Shown: positions 1-11,189 of the stretch, in pieces | How the letters are laid out: the number at the start of each line of letters is the position of its first letter | How positions within the stretch are numbered: position 1 is the first letter of the stretch | Assembly: GCA_948567375.1 (NCBI GenBank) | Contig: OX419757.1 | Location: 60,078,001-60,142,000, forward strand | DNA: 64,000 bases | Source: Lunularia cruciata | Taxonomy: Eukaryota > Streptophyta > Marchantiopsida > Lunulariales > Lunulariaceae | Direction of reading: 5' to 3' | Program-made: the position numbers and the translations under genes | The notes under the pieces: generated by a model | What the model saw: the letters and a program-made list of their open reading frames with translations, nothing else | The model's database searches: none | Told to the model about the DNA's origin: nothing

Positions 1-3000
1 AAATATTGAACAACATTACATTACAAATGCTTCTCTTAAATAGGCTAAAGCACTTGATAGTTTCTAACAACTATTTTGTTCTACAAAAACTTTTCCAACC
101 TACAGATCCAAAATGACAATGCGCCTCTTTATATCTGCCTCTTCAAATCTCCAATCTATTACTAACCCGATCCGATGTCAACTTCAACTTCGGCTTTCAC
201 ATCCAATGTTCCTTCAAGTGTTTCTCCTTCTTCAGATCTACTCAATTCCACTCCTAACTCTTTTATGTCTACAATTTCTTCACTACAAACTACAATTGCA
301 CTCCTATCTATTTTATCTTCCTTAGTATTTTCTAACCCATTCTTCTCTAATGTCTTAGGTAATGGATCCAAAGACACCTAAACTCCTACTTCACTTACAT
401 CGGACCTTCAGGCTAATTTCACTTCACTACAAAGTTTATCCAACTTTGTCCTAACAAGATTCAATCTAAGACATACATTGTCTCCTACTTCTAACATCTT
501 CCTATCTACCTATTCTCGTAGAGAAATAAAGAAATTATTCAGCTTTATGTTCTTTGCCTTCCTCTTACTTGTCTCTTGCACCAACAACTTCAACTTGTGC
601 AGTCTGGCTTCTTCCAACTTCCCTTTGACTTCCATGCTGAGCATTGCCTTTATCACGCTTACCACTCTTGCTAAGTCATTGGCTTCCACCATTGTCTCAA
701 GCTTCTCCTTCTTTCTTTCTTCTTCCAATTCATTGCAATACATCTGCAATTTGTCCTTAAATTCAGTCTTCATTGCCTCCTTATCTTGTTGATTTACCGC
801 AATTTGTTCTTTTGCCATTCTCAACAATCCTTGTAATTGATCTTCTTCCCTACTACATTCTACTAACTCTTGCTGCCAGGCTTGATCTTTCTTGACTGCC
901 CTCTTCTTTAGACTCTCCAACTCTTGCTCCATTACTGCCACACTTGCCTTCAAATGTATTAGTTCTACTCTTGTGTCGGCAAGTTCTTCCTTTAGCACTT
1001 CCACCAATGTTGTCTTCTCCTTTACTTCTTCTCAACTCTTCATTAAATCCTCCCTCATTGCTTCTAAATGCTTACCCCAAAGAACCTCTTCCATCCAAAG
1101 TTCTTTGGCCTCCATCTCTATTTGTGTTAATTTACTTCTTAACAATAGGGTCTATGCACTCCGGTTTCTACTATTGCTAACTCATCTTTCACATCAAGGT
1201 TCGTACTCGCTATCTCTACTTTCTTTTGCTGCAGAAACATTAACTATGGACATACAAACTTTGACAGGTATTCCACTCCATCGTACTTCTTGTCATTGGC
1301 CCGGACTTTGTCGCCCTCTATAGGTAACTCTTGTATTGGCGCCTTACCCCAAAGTCTTTGTACCTTCAATGTCTCTCCATCAAAGCTCTCCTCTTCTTTT
1401 GTGGTGACTTTATTGGGCCTCATGTTGGTTGCGGGCATACTTCTCTTCCCCTTGGCAGTTTGTGGACATACCAAGACTCCTTCTTCCTTCTTCTCACACC
1501 CTTGTTTTATGGTGGACTCCTTTAGACTTGACTTCTCTGCATCCGCACTCCGTCTTTGGGTTTGCTGAACCTCCACCTCAACTTTGTTGCCACTACTTGA
1601 CTCTTCACTTTGCAGTGTGAACTCTTCTTCTCTCTCCGACTCAATTTCTCCTTTGGACTCCTCCTCTTCTTTTGGAGTCAATTCCTTTTCTTTCACCAAC
1701 ATTGCCTTTAGGTTAGGCTTTTGCGACTGTATTGCCAAAAGGTGACTTTCAAGTTTAGTTCTCTTCCTTGCCCTGGGGATATCAACTACTACAATTCTCT
1801 CCTTCCCACTCTTCTTGTAGTACATGTCTCCTTCTTGCACCCGCTCCATATAATATTGTTCATCCGCATCCGCCTCCTTGCGCAAATCCGGATAAAAGTG
1901 TGAGCGCATTTGGTTTCTCTCCTCCAAAGTCAGTAAAGTCAGTGCAATGTAGAAATGAGCTGCAAAGAGCACAAAGTATTGTGGTTTCATGTCCATCCTT
2001 TAACCTGAAATCATCTGCCCTACTTGTTGATGTAGACATTTTGCCCAATCCTCTGCTTCTCCTGCAAACATTTGGTGAAAGAACACCGTTTGTTGCATTA
2101 TGATATAGGTGGTTTTCTCTGGCTTGAACATTGACATCATTGCACTTACAATCCCTCTCTGCTCTGGATCTCTATACCTACCCACCTTATACCTATTCTT
2201 GGTGCAAGGTCAATTGAAAGAATTTCTCACCTTGGCAGTCTCTTTTGAGACATCAAACTTCCGATAGAAGGTGGTACCTCCTACCCTCCTACTTCTCTCC
2301 CCAAGACTAATCTCCAATCCAACTCAGTCCATCTAGCCGGATTCCCTCTCTTCCCTTCATACTTTGGTCCATCCTTGCAATCACTTGCGGCAATTTTTGC
2401 CATGAAACCTATAACTAAAATTCTAGTTCCAGGCCATGAACATGATACAAAGTCTCGCTAAGACATTGATTCTTGCCACTACATCTAATCTATGCATTGC
2501 AATACCTCTCATGGCACTCTGCTTACTCACTTTTGGGGCTATCATGTGTATCCTCACTCTCTTCTTGTGAAAGATTGTTCCCAAGATCCTAACCTACTTG
2601 TCTTCTTGCAAATTTTCATTTTGCATTACTTTGGGTCGACTTTGAATAGGGAAAGGGTAGCACCTAGACATTACAATGCTTCCTTGCAAAAATCTCAATT
2701 TTATAATCCTTTGCTGATTGGTCATTCTTCAGTTGCTCTCTGTGCCATTAACCGATTTTGTGAGGTTGTTTCTTGTCACTATCAAGAACTTCTTGATCCC
2801 GAGGTCGTCACTTTCTTCTCGTGTACTTTCTTGATTGGCAAACCCCAAAGAAGTTTGTTATAGGTTCTTTGGATCAGGCTGCAATACCCAATATGAAGTC
2901 ATCTTCTTTGCCTTTCCTTCTTGTCCATCCCGGGTCCTTCGGACTTGACCCTAGGTCAACTTTGGGTTTAGCCCAAACACACGCTTCTTCACATTTTCCT

Positions 3001-3090
3001 TCCTGTTTAGCCCTCCTTTAGCTTTACCAACCTACTTCTTCTTCAAAACTTTATGAAAACCATACAAAACCAAAAAATGTGGGTACCGCA
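1..3090 (-). mobile_element. Family A LTR copy A1 (3' LTR, cut by window edge)
   Basis: On the minus strand the LTR begins at about 3090 with TGCGGTACCC, a one-base variant of the family start TGTGGTACCC, and runs off the left edge of the window, so roughly the last 650 bp is missing. It carries a decayed copy of the family A U3 gene. The sequence just outside (3091-3395) encodes a gypsy integrase C-terminus followed by a purine-rich stretch (GAGGCAGGAGATA on the minus strand). This is how pol, polypurine tract and 3' LTR are normally arranged, so this copy is a 3' LTR and not a solo LTR. Confidence 0.8.
162..2740 (-). pseudogene. Family A U3 gene, copy A1 (coiled-coil protein, broken)
   Basis: This is the decayed long ORF found inside every family A LTR. 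On the minus strand it has the N-terminal conserved block (2185-1860), with words such as FKPEKTTY and VFFHQMF, then an acid-rich linker (about 1750-1300). A strongly heptad-like Lys/Glu/Leu segment follows (1007-510), then the C-terminal tail ending VDIGSG before the stop at 162. Several in-frame stops and frameshifts break it. I do not recognise the family. A structural, gag-like or accessory protein of the retrotransposon is possible, but nothing proves it. Confidence 0.7.
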
Positions 3091-3395
3091 TATCTCCTGC
3101 CTCAAATGTGAGCATCCCCATGAACACCGACAAGAGGTTCTATAAACAAAGTTGGTTCCGTGGTCCAATATTTTCTAACTCTCCACCCGTTTACTCGAGT
3201 GGCAAAACAATTGCCTTCCATGTCTGCAAGTTGAATAAATCCATTATCATAAATTTGCATGGCATGATATGGCCCTATCCACCTTAAATATAGTTTGCTT
3301 GGAAAAACTATTTGGTGATTGTCATATAAATGTTCCGTGTACAATTCTATATTAGATAGAACAAGGCTATGAGAACTCACCTGGACAGAACATTA
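3091..3395 (-). pseudogene. pol: Family A pol: integrase C-terminus fragment
   Basis: An open minus-strand stretch of 92 codons contains RWIGPYHAMQIYDNG and WRVRKYW, the GPY/F-like module at the end of Ty3/gypsy integrases. The stop is followed by the purine-rich tract and then the LTR start. The same order, with a similar protein, recurs at 28640-28882 on the plus strand. That repetition identifies the family A LTR as belonging to this pol. Upstream pol is missing beyond about 3395. Confidence 0.75.
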
Positions 3396-3995
3396 GGGGA
3401 AGAGAGTGCCAAACTTATGTTAGAGAACCAAGACCCATTTTTATACCCTATAGTTCCTTATGATTTATTTGAGGTGATATTGTACATCTTTTACACATGA
3501 GAGGATTTGGAGAGATTGTGTGAGGTAGATTGTAGATTTTGGGATTACGGTGATTTTGGGCAAAATCCTAAGTTTGAGATTTGGACTTGAAATTTCTACA
3601 CATAATAGCTTGGGTTATCCTTCAGTTTTCACACTTGAAATTATTGTGAGAGCTAGTACACGAGCTAGAAATTTTGAAAGTTGTTAGGGTGAATTGCTCC
3701 CGAAGTTGCATGGTCTTTGGAAAATTGTTTATACTCTGCCATTTCTTCAGTTTTAGTGGATTTTTTAAAAAAAGAAAATTTCCAAGAAAATTAACTACAT
3801 AGTATTTTACCTTTTGACCCAAGAATTAGTAAAAGATCATTCTTGCACAAAAGGTTATGAGTTTTTAAATTGAAAGATGTGGTTTTTAGACCAAATCTGA
3901 AATATGTGTGCTAAACAGAACAATGTCTATGCCAAATGGCTTGATGAAAAGATCTGAAATTTTGCAAGGGAGGACATCTTGGGGTTGTTATCTTG
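3396..3995. other. Unassigned 600-bp stretch
   Basis: AT-rich sequence between the family A pol fragment and the truncated A2 LTR. I see no convincing coding frame, no LTR ends and no similarity to other parts of the window. It could be old flanking DNA or unrecognised internal retrotransposon sequence. Confidence 0.4.
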
Positions 3996-4807
3996 GAGTG
4001 AAATTTTTGATGCACAAGTGGAGTTGATACATTCAAAGGCAAGTACAATAGTGATGGAGCAGGAGTTGGAGAATACGAGGAAGAAATTGGTAAAGAAGGA
4101 CCAAGCTTGGCAGCGGGAGTTGAAAGAGCATAGTCGAGAGGAAGAATGATTGCAAGGATTGTTGAGAGGAGCGGAAGATCACCTTGTGCTAAATAAACAA
4201 GAGAAATAAGAAATGAAGGTTGAGTTCGAGGATGAGTTGGTGATGTATTGCAATGAGGTGGAAGAGGAGAGAAAGAAAGAGAAAGTAGAGTTGGTTGCGG
4301 AGTTGGATGCAATGAGAGCAATGGCAAACGAGTTGAGGGCACTGTTGAAGTTAAGTAGGAAGAAGCAAGACGGCACAAGTTGAAGTTGTTGGTGCAAGAG
4401 ACAAGGAAGAGGAAAGCAAAGGACACTGAGTTGAATAATCTTCTAATTTGTCTATAATCGTGTAGGTAGGAAGATGTAAGAGGTAGGAGACAATGTTTGT
4501 CTCAGATTAGATCTTGTTAGATCAGACTTAGCTAGACTTCATAGTGAGATAAAGTTGAGAAGAAGTTTGAAGTAGTAGAAGTAGGAGTGAAAGTGTCATT
4601 GGGTGAGCTACTTGAGATAGTAGAAAGGAATGCGTCAGCAGATAATGATGTAAATAGAGTAGATAAGAGTGGAATTCTAGTTTGTAGTGAAGAGATAGTC
4701 AAAATAGAAGATTTAGGAGTGGAATTAGAGAGATCAAAGAAGGAGAAGTGATAGGAGGATCATTGGGTTTGGAAGCCAAAGTCGAGGTTGACATCAGATC
4801 AGATTAG
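3996..4807 (+). pseudogene. Family A U3 gene, copy A2 (C-terminal third)
   Basis: Contains the coiled-coil segment beginning EFAQVELIHSK-like and the conserved C-terminal tail. Multiple stops and frameshifts break the frame. Only the C-terminal third of the family ORF survives; the rest was lost with the 5' part of the LTR. Confidence 0.65.
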
Positions 4808-5572
4808 AAATGGATTTGAGATATGAAGAGGTGCATTATCATTTTGGATCTGCAAGTTAGTAAAGTTGTTAGGGAACAGTATAGCTATTAGTAACTATCA
4901 GTGCTTTGCCTATTCAAAGGGGGGATTTGTAGTGTGTTGCTGTTTAGTGTTCATATTCCTAAGAATAGATGAAGCAAAGTGTTGATCTTAGTGCTTGTTG
5001 CTTGAGCTAAATTTAGAGTATCAATTTTGTGTGTGAGTGTTGGGAGAAATTTGAAGTGCAATCTTGTGTGTTAGATGTTGGATTCTACATCTCTGATTCC
5101 ATTCTATGTGTTTGAGTCTAAGTTGATAGCAATCAAAACAATACCTTGATAGATCTAAGAGGAATTGAAGTGTTGGTAGTATTTTTCATTTGTGAGTGTA
5201 GCGCTAAGTTGATGTGAAGCAATTTTGATCAAGGAAGTTGTGCCTTCAATAGAGTGGTGGAATGCAATTCTGAGGAGAAATTGATTTTCAGTGAAGCAGC
5301 CATTTTCAAGAGGGATTGAATCATCACAATCAAGATTGTTTGGAAAGATTTGAATGATTTGTGATTTAAGAGTGTTAATTTGTGATGAGATTGTAATCAG
5401 TGCTTGTTACTCTCTTTTGGGTATGGTTTCTACTTGAGAGATTAAAGAAGAACTCAAGAAGAATTGATTTGGTTACTTTGCTTTGTATTTGGATATTTCT
5501 AACTCGTATCTATGTGAAAACAAACTTGACTTACCTGATTACCGCAGAAGTGATATTTGTTAAGTTGTCACA
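3996..5572 (+). mobile_element. Family A LTR copy A2 (5' LTR, left-truncated)
   Basis: Similarity to other A copies starts abruptly near 3996, inside the coiled-coil part of the U3 gene, and continues to the LTR end ...AAGTTGTCACA at 5572. The next bases are a primer-binding site, so this is the 5' LTR of an element whose first 2 kb is gone. The leftover coding part (to the stop at 4805-4807) ends in the family tail VDIRSD and is full of stops. Confidence 0.8.
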
Positions 5573-5579
5573 TGAATTT

Positions 5580-5597
5580 TGGCACCATTGCCGGGGA
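5580..5597 (+). other. Primer-binding site, tRNA-Asp type
   Basis: TGGCACCATTGCCGGGGA lies 7 bp after the A2 LTR end. It differs at two positions from the complement of the 3' end of plant tRNA-Asp (TGGCGCCGTTGCCGGGGA), the usual primer site of the Athila/Tat (OTA) branch of plant Ty3/gypsy elements. It marks the start of minus-strand DNA synthesis and shows that the A unit to its left is a 5' LTR. Confidence 0.8.
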
Positions 5598-5928
5598 TAT
5601 AAATCTTGGAAGTGGAAGAATAAAAAGCCAAAATTTAAAATAGGTTTTGAACCAATATGAATGTCTATATAGAGAGAACATTGAGAAGAGAGAGTTTAAA
5701 TAAAAACTTTGCACCATGAAGAAGAAGACACCAAAAGGTCCAAACTACTTTTGACAAAACCAAACGGGAGGCATTGGATTTGCAACTTGTTCATGAAGTT
5801 CAAGAAGCCTTGCAAGAACTTGAGCAAAAGAAGTGTGCAATTGGGTGGCAAAAATACTTTGCGTTTCCAACTTCCAAGAAGAAGAAAGATATTAGTGGGC
5901 AAACATACTTGTTATGACCTAGTACACC
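5598..5928 (+). pseudogene. gag: Family A internal remnant (5' leader and start of gag)
   Basis: Directly downstream of the primer-binding site. A short frame starting at ATG 5657 gives a basic N-terminus (MNVYIERTLRRES) and a lysine- and glutamine-rich stretch with stops. It runs straight into the start of another A LTR at 5929, so nearly all of gag and pol has been deleted. Assignment to gag rests on position only. Confidence 0.45.
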
Positions 5929-6410
5929 TATGGTACCCACATTTTTCATTTTGAGTTGGTTGAAGGGGTTTTCTAAAGAAGAAATGTATAGTTGAAGGGA
6001 AATTGAGTGCAAAGGATAGAAGAAAGAAGAAAATTCATGTTTTTGTATCAACCCGAAGAAAGTCACCTTGGGTTAGTAATTGTTAGTACTCGGATCAGAG
6101 CTGTCAGAGTTCAACCCAAAGTAATGATACTTTACCTTGGGGTGATCAACCCAATGCAAAGACAGTGTAATAGATTTCCTTTGGAGTTGGAAATTCAAGA
6201 TTTTACCACACACACAAATAATGGCTAAGGCATGAGCAGGCAAAATTGATAGTGATAGGAGAAGTGAATACAGAAGGTGTGATTTCTTGGTAAACAAGCA
6301 TTCAAAGAATGATTGAGAAACATCAGACTATAAAGTCAAGTTTTGAATCAAAAAGAAGACCAATGACAAGTCCATTTCCTTTGCCTTTGTAAAGTCATCA
6401 TGAGGGAGAC
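5929..6410 (+). mobile_element. Family A LTR copy A3 (first 480 bp only)
   Basis: Starts TATGGTACCCACATTTTTC, a one-base variant of the family start, and resembles the 5' end of copy A7 (shared words around GGGGTGATCAACCCAATGCAAAGA). It is cut at 6410 where the family C 5' LTR begins. The missing remainder was not found on the far side of C1. Confidence 0.7.
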
Positions 6411-6952
6411 TATCACGCCATTTGTAGTGCCGCATCTAGATGCTCGGACACTGGAGTTCGAGTGATGGTAGTAAGAGTTATTCTAGCAGTTTCTAAAAGA
6501 CTACTTTCCAACGGTTAGATTTTATGTTTGGGGTACTGACTTCACGGTGGGGCCCACCGTCACTTTGCACCATTCGCACCGTTGAGTGTGTCATCAGCGA
6601 GACCGTTAGGGTTTCAGTGCTAGTTCAAGTCCAGGGGGTATAGTTTTGAAGTGAGCTCCAGAGAGCTCACTTCTCTGATGTTGAGCCTTCGAGTTCTTGG
6701 CTATGGTGGACAGAGGCCGGTGAGCATCACTTGGATTCTCTATGCTTCAGTGGGTGTGGCTTGATTGTAATCAGTGCCCATTTGTTGGCAGTTTATAGAG
6801 TGACAGATCAAGTACTGATTTGAGTTGAGTTGAGAGTGGTAAGCAATCTGATTACATCAGAGAAATGAAGTCAAGGGGAAATTGGGTACAAGAACTGTGA
6901 GTGTTGGTGGTATCTCCAAGCTCGGTGGATCATTGGTAGCTCAATTCAAGTT
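6411..6952 (+). repeat. C1 5' LTR (recognisable part)
   Basis: Matches 16220-16755 closely from TATCACGCCATTTGTAGTGC to CTCAATTCAAGTT. Compared with the 3' LTR it lacks the first 107 bp (TGTGGCACTTTAGAG... to ...GCACGACAGC). Its true right edge is uncertain because the two copies separate after CAATTCAAGTT and I could not find a clear primer-binding site. An internal GTGAGCTC/GAGCTCAC inverted repeat is present. Confidence 0.7.
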
Positions 6953-8351
6953 CTGTGTTTCCCTAGTGTGCAGAAGCTCAATTGATTGATGCAGATTTGG
7001 CAGTTAGGCTAACGGTGTGCGGAAGCGCTAGCCAAATTTCAAGCAAAGAAGGAGCAAATTTTGAGCAATGTTGTGATTTTGAGCTCAGGAGGTGAAGGCA
7101 AGACCAATTTGCTGCGAGTTGGGCTCAGAAAGTCAAATTGAAGGTGGAGTTGGGAAGCTCTTCTCACGAATTTGTGATTTGGAAAAAACCCGTTTTGTCA
7201 ATTTGGCTCAAGTGAGAAAGTTAGCGGGGGATTTGGCGGACAACCATCTTTAGGGTTTACGTCAGATTTTGGTTGGGATTTACGTCAGATTTTGGCCAGA
7301 TTTGGAGGAGTTTTTGCTGTTTGGCCAGATTTGGAGTTTTGCTAGTTTGGAGGACTTTTGTAGATTTGGAGAAGTTTTGCCAATTTTGGAGGAGGTTTGA
7401 AGTGGCAACAAGAAAGGCCTCATTTGGCTGAATTTAGATTTGGAGGAGTTTTTGCTGTTTGGCCAGATTTGGAGGACTTTTGCTAGTTTGGAGGACTTTT
7501 GCAGATTTGGAGAAGTTTTGCTAATTTTGGAGGAGGTTCAAAGTGGCAACAAGAAAGGCCTCATTTGGCTAAATTTTGACGTTTCGAGGCTTTGAGGCAT
7601 AGGGCTATGGGCTATGAGAGGCTATGAAGGCCTAGAAGGGCCAACAAGCCAACTTGCTAGCGTGAGACTAGCTAGTTTAGAGTAGATCTTGGTCATTGGT
7701 TAGCAAAATCTACCTTTCCTGCTAGATTGTGCGCAACAGGGTTTGACCCCTAGATCTCTTGTTCCTAGACTATTGCCCTAGCCAACTGGTCCACCCTCAC
7801 TTGTTGTCATAGTGACTATGCCATTGTTATCTATACACATATAGCTTTGGCTAGGAGAGGCATTTTGATCCCATTCTTGGTGATCTTGGTAGCTTAGGAC
7901 TTAGATATGAACTCCTCTTATGTTAAATGCCAAATGGTCGCAGAGTTAGTCCCGTGTTGTGTTATGAGATGGAGGGTTTTCATTTAGATTTCTTATGATC
8001 GGACCCCCTCCGTTCTTTGCTTCCTATTTGTGCACCATGTTTGTGTGAGGTGCCTTGACTTTTGAGCGTTGGTGCTCTGGTGTGCTCTCGGTGGTGAGGC
8101 TGGAGTGATGACCAGTCACACTACCTTTGTTTCTCTCCGGTGAGGCAGTAAGTGATGACCTGCAGACCGTGAGAGTGCATGTTATGATGGCAGGGTACAG
8201 GTTGCACTTTCCCCTAGTGTAGTTATCTCGGTTAGAGTTACATTAGTGGGTGGTGCTTGGTGGTGTTGGCACGTGGTGGTGTTAGCACTTGGTGGGATAC
8301 TTGCGGTTGCAATTGGTGGTTTGGGTTTGCTGTTGTGGTTACTTTGTCACG
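6953..8351 (+). other. C1 5' leader, non-coding
   Basis: About 1.4 kb between the LTR and the gag start with no long frame. It contains a 138-bp tandem duplication (7298-7573). A matching leader is present in C2 (38100-38797). It probably contains packaging and priming signals, which cannot be pinpointed from the sequence. Confidence 0.5.
7298..7573 (+). repeat. 138-bp tandem duplication in C1 leader
   Basis: Two units, 7298-7435 and 7436-7573, each starting AGATTTGGAGGAGTTTTTGC and containing GTGGCAACAAGAAAGGCCTC. They differ by a few substitutions and a small indel (GGAGTTTTG against GGAGGACTTTTG). C2 shows only a single, diverged counterpart near 38537-38590. Confidence 0.8.
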
Positions 8352-9990
8352 ATGGAGTTCTTTGGAGATTCTAGAGGAGTTAGTCCTGCAGTACACAGTG
8401 GGTCTACTCGGAGTGATGCTTGGTATCAGCTTGTATCTCAGGTCCCAGTGAGGGAGGAGATTGACTCTGAGTTGGAGTTTGACATAGGAGCTGATTCAGT
8501 TGAGAGTGCACTTGGTGTGTCCGCACCGTTGTTGTGGGACATGGACGAGATTTATGGGGCCTCCAAAGGCCCTAGGCGTTACTTTGGTACAGTGGGTACC
8601 ATTGAGTTGGATGACTTCATCCAAAAGTTTGACAATTGGTGTGATCTGCAACAGATGCGGAACTTGACTTTGTTCACACCCTTCATGGCATGGAAGGGGT
8701 TGTTTCAGCACTTGGAGGGTCCACCAATGGACGACTACCATGAGTTTAGGAGAGCTCATTTGGAGGAGATTGAGTTATGGAGACAGTATTGGTCTCCACA
8801 CTATGTCTCCATCACTTCAGGCTCGGTGGCCAGGAGTAGATCGGTTGTACCCACGAGTTCTAGCTCAAGTAGTGTTGGTGGAGCTAGTGGAGGTGCACTA
8901 GCTGGAGATAGTGCTACTACAAGTGGAGGTACCGCTGCAGGAGGTGGTGTGGTACCGGGGTTTAACCCCATGGTGGAGTTCTTTCTATGTTTGAGGCAGA
9001 ACTACCAAGGAGTACGGACTGACAAGCTGAGGAGCTTGCAGGAGTTCCAGCGGAAGGCTAGAGAGAGCCTACGCGAGGCATACACTCGCATGAGGTGGCT
9101 GATCAGTTTCACTCAGGGAGTTACTGAGGCCCAGGCAGTCCAGTTTTGGTATGGGATACTAGACAGGGAGTTGCGACGTAGAGTTCATGATGCTATGTTG
9201 TTGTAGGCTACTTCACCCACTTTGGCAATAGTCTTTGGTTTGGCTGAGCGTATTGAGCTCAATATGGTGGAGGAGAGAGTGGTGACATCTGGATTTGGTA
9301 GGGAGACCTCATCCACGGCTGTGACTTCTTCTACAATGCAGCAGAGTGCACCACGCCCAGTTGGTTTTTGAGGACAGGGTGGACAGCCCAGATCCTATCG
9401 AGCGAGTGGAGGGCCTAGTGGAGTTAGACCCTTACCCTCATTTTCGGGTCAGCAGCAGCCAGTGAGTGGTGGTGTTGCTTGTTGGACTTGTGGTGGACCT
9501 CACCATCGGAGAGAGTGTACTCAGGGCAGTGGACCTGATACCTCGGGTGCATCATAGCCAGCACAGAGGCAGTGTGAGCATTGACACAGATTTGGTCACA
9601 CTAGTGACCGGTGTTTTGACCTACACCTAGAGTTACGGAGTGGTAGGGCTACTATGGCAGGTAGTAGAGGAGCTCCAATTCATGGAGGATGAGGTGGTAG
9701 AGGTGGTGGTAGAGGATCTACACCTAGTAGGGGTGCAGTACCTGCCCTTACTTCTGACACAGCTATGGCTACTCGGATTGAGTAGTTGGAGCAGAGATTG
9801 GCTAGTATGGCTATTGCTCAGAGGAGATCAGATTTGGGTGTTGAGGCTTCCACCTCATATGCTGGTGATAGAGATGCTTTGGACTTCATGTGCGGAGCAG
9901 CACAGGTGGATGCATATGCAGCAATGACTAGGAGTGCAGTGCGTGCTCTAGAGCCTAGAGGAGCATCAGTGGAGTTGGACCCATAGAGAG
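8352..9990 (+). pseudogene. gag: C1 gag (broken by stops)
   Basis: The frame from ATG 8352 is open to TAG 9204-9206 and then continues in the same frame with further stops. The N-terminal part has a Trp-rich capsid-like region typical of plant Ty3/gypsy retrotransposon gag (around FDNWCDLQQMRN and MAWKGLFQHLEGPPMDDY). A Ser/Gly/Ala linker follows (8840-8960), then the QEFQRKARESLREAYTRMRW region. Nucleocapsid knuckles lie at 9480-9620. Gly/Arg-rich tracts (9660-9740) and an EQLEQRLASM-type helix precede the protease. I chose ATG 8352 over 8289 because the capsid-like similarity begins after it; that is a judgement. Confidence 0.8.
9478..9614 (+). pseudogene. C1 nucleocapsid, two CCHC-type zinc knuckles
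   Basis: The first knuckle is CWTCGGPHHRREC, a slight spacing variant of the retroviral CCHC finger. The second reads C-E-H-stop-H-R-F-G-H-T-S-D-R-C. With the stop (TGA at the place of a Cys codon) restored in concept only, its spacing is the classical CX2C X4 H X4 C. Such knuckles bind the genomic RNA in virus-like particles. C2 keeps the first knuckle (about 40407-40446) while its second is degraded. Confidence 0.75.
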
Positions 9991-10494
9991 GAGAGGTTGG
10001 GAGACAGGTCAGACTTCCCCAGTCTTTCAAGCTATTTGAGGCATTGCAAACAACATCCATGGTTCCTAGACGTCCCAGTGCAGGTGTGGTAGGTGGTGAT
10101 GGAGTACATGATGGACTACCTGCTAGTCAGCCACTTGCTACTACAGAGACTGAGTCTAGCATGATGTTGGGGGCGGCTCAGCTGATTATCTGGCATCCTT
10201 TGTTTTCGGCCAGTGATATGTTTACATTGGGAGTTGACCCAGCCCCAGTATTCCGGTTGGCTACCACGTTGTGTGGGAGTAGGGATGGTGCAATTCCTAC
10301 TACTAGAGCAGAGGTGGTTGGTAGTGGAGCTGACTTAGTTGAGGAGCATGGGATCCGTTCAGCAACCAGTGGTTAATGGCAGGCAATAGCGGCTAGATTG
10401 GAGGAGTTGCCAGCTAGACCGGCCTTTGAGAGAGCACAGTTTACACCTGGTGTTGTCCTATTGGATAACTAGAGGGGGATTTTTTGTTTGGTGT

Positions 10495-10890
10495 GACCTT
10501 CAGGGAAGGTCTATACACCACAAAGAGTCTTGTTAGACTCTGGTGCATAGCCTCTTATGTTGGGGAAAGCTGCAGTTGTCGGTCTGGAGTTACGGAAGAC
10601 CGATGTGGAGAGGTGTCCATTTTAGATCCAGACATCTCTAGGTGGTGGTTCAACAGAGTACATCACACGTGGAGAGCTTGTTGTCCAGGTTCAGCCTGGT
10701 CATCCGACTGATAGCTCGGTGGTGAGAGCTCAGGCTATTGCGACAATAGCTTAGTCATATGATGTGCTAGTTGGGAGAGCAGTGTTATACCCCATGGGTT
10801 TCAGCATTGACTACTGGGAGGAGATAGCCTCTTATAGACCTGGTTGGCAGTCTGGTGAGGGACGGGTATGTCGCCTACCAGTACGCTTCA
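10495..10890 (+). pseudogene. pol: C1 aspartic protease
   Basis: Retropepsin-like. The catalytic triplet is in VLLDSGA, followed by PLMLGKAAVVGLEL, and the flap-to-C-terminal part includes YDVLVGRAVLYPMGF. The frame matches gag apart from short compensating indels just upstream (about 10440-10500). A TAG follows DSGA in place of a Gln codon. The domain would release the mature gag and pol proteins. In C2 the triplet reads DSI, so that copy is catalytically dead. Confidence 0.8.
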
Positions 10891-11189
10891 ATAGTGGCAG
10901 TCTTGGCTCACTACAGTCCGGGACCATGGCAGCATCAGTTTTAGCTTTCAGCGGTGCAGTTACTTGGCCTGGTGACTTGTTGGAGGGGAACGCCCATGCA
11001 GAGGATACTCCAATACCAGAGGAGATCACTCGGCTATGGAGTACAAGTGGGATTATTCCATCCACCTTGGATGTTCCATTGTGGAGTTAAGAGGAGGCAT
11101 TGCAGCAGCATGCAGATCAGTTGGTGCAGTAGGCTTGGAGTGGAGCCTTCGTACCATCAGGAGATGAGTGTGAGGATGAGCCTCCAGAG

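Noticed and set aside
510-1007. Coiled-coil ORF as a host gene (myosin- or filament-like protein)
   Set aside because: The same protein recurs in at least nine places on both strands, always inside a unit with TGTG/CACA ends, several with 5-bp duplications. It is transposon-borne.
8410-8440. TGGTATCAG word as a tRNA-Met primer-binding site for C1
   Set aside because: It lies inside the gag frame about 1.45 kb after the LTR; a primer site should be next to the LTR.
8257-8451. Start of C1 gag at 8289 or in the overlapping frame at 8257
   Set aside because: The 8257 frame is an overlap shadow. The 8289 start is in frame, but the residues before 8352 look like leader translation.
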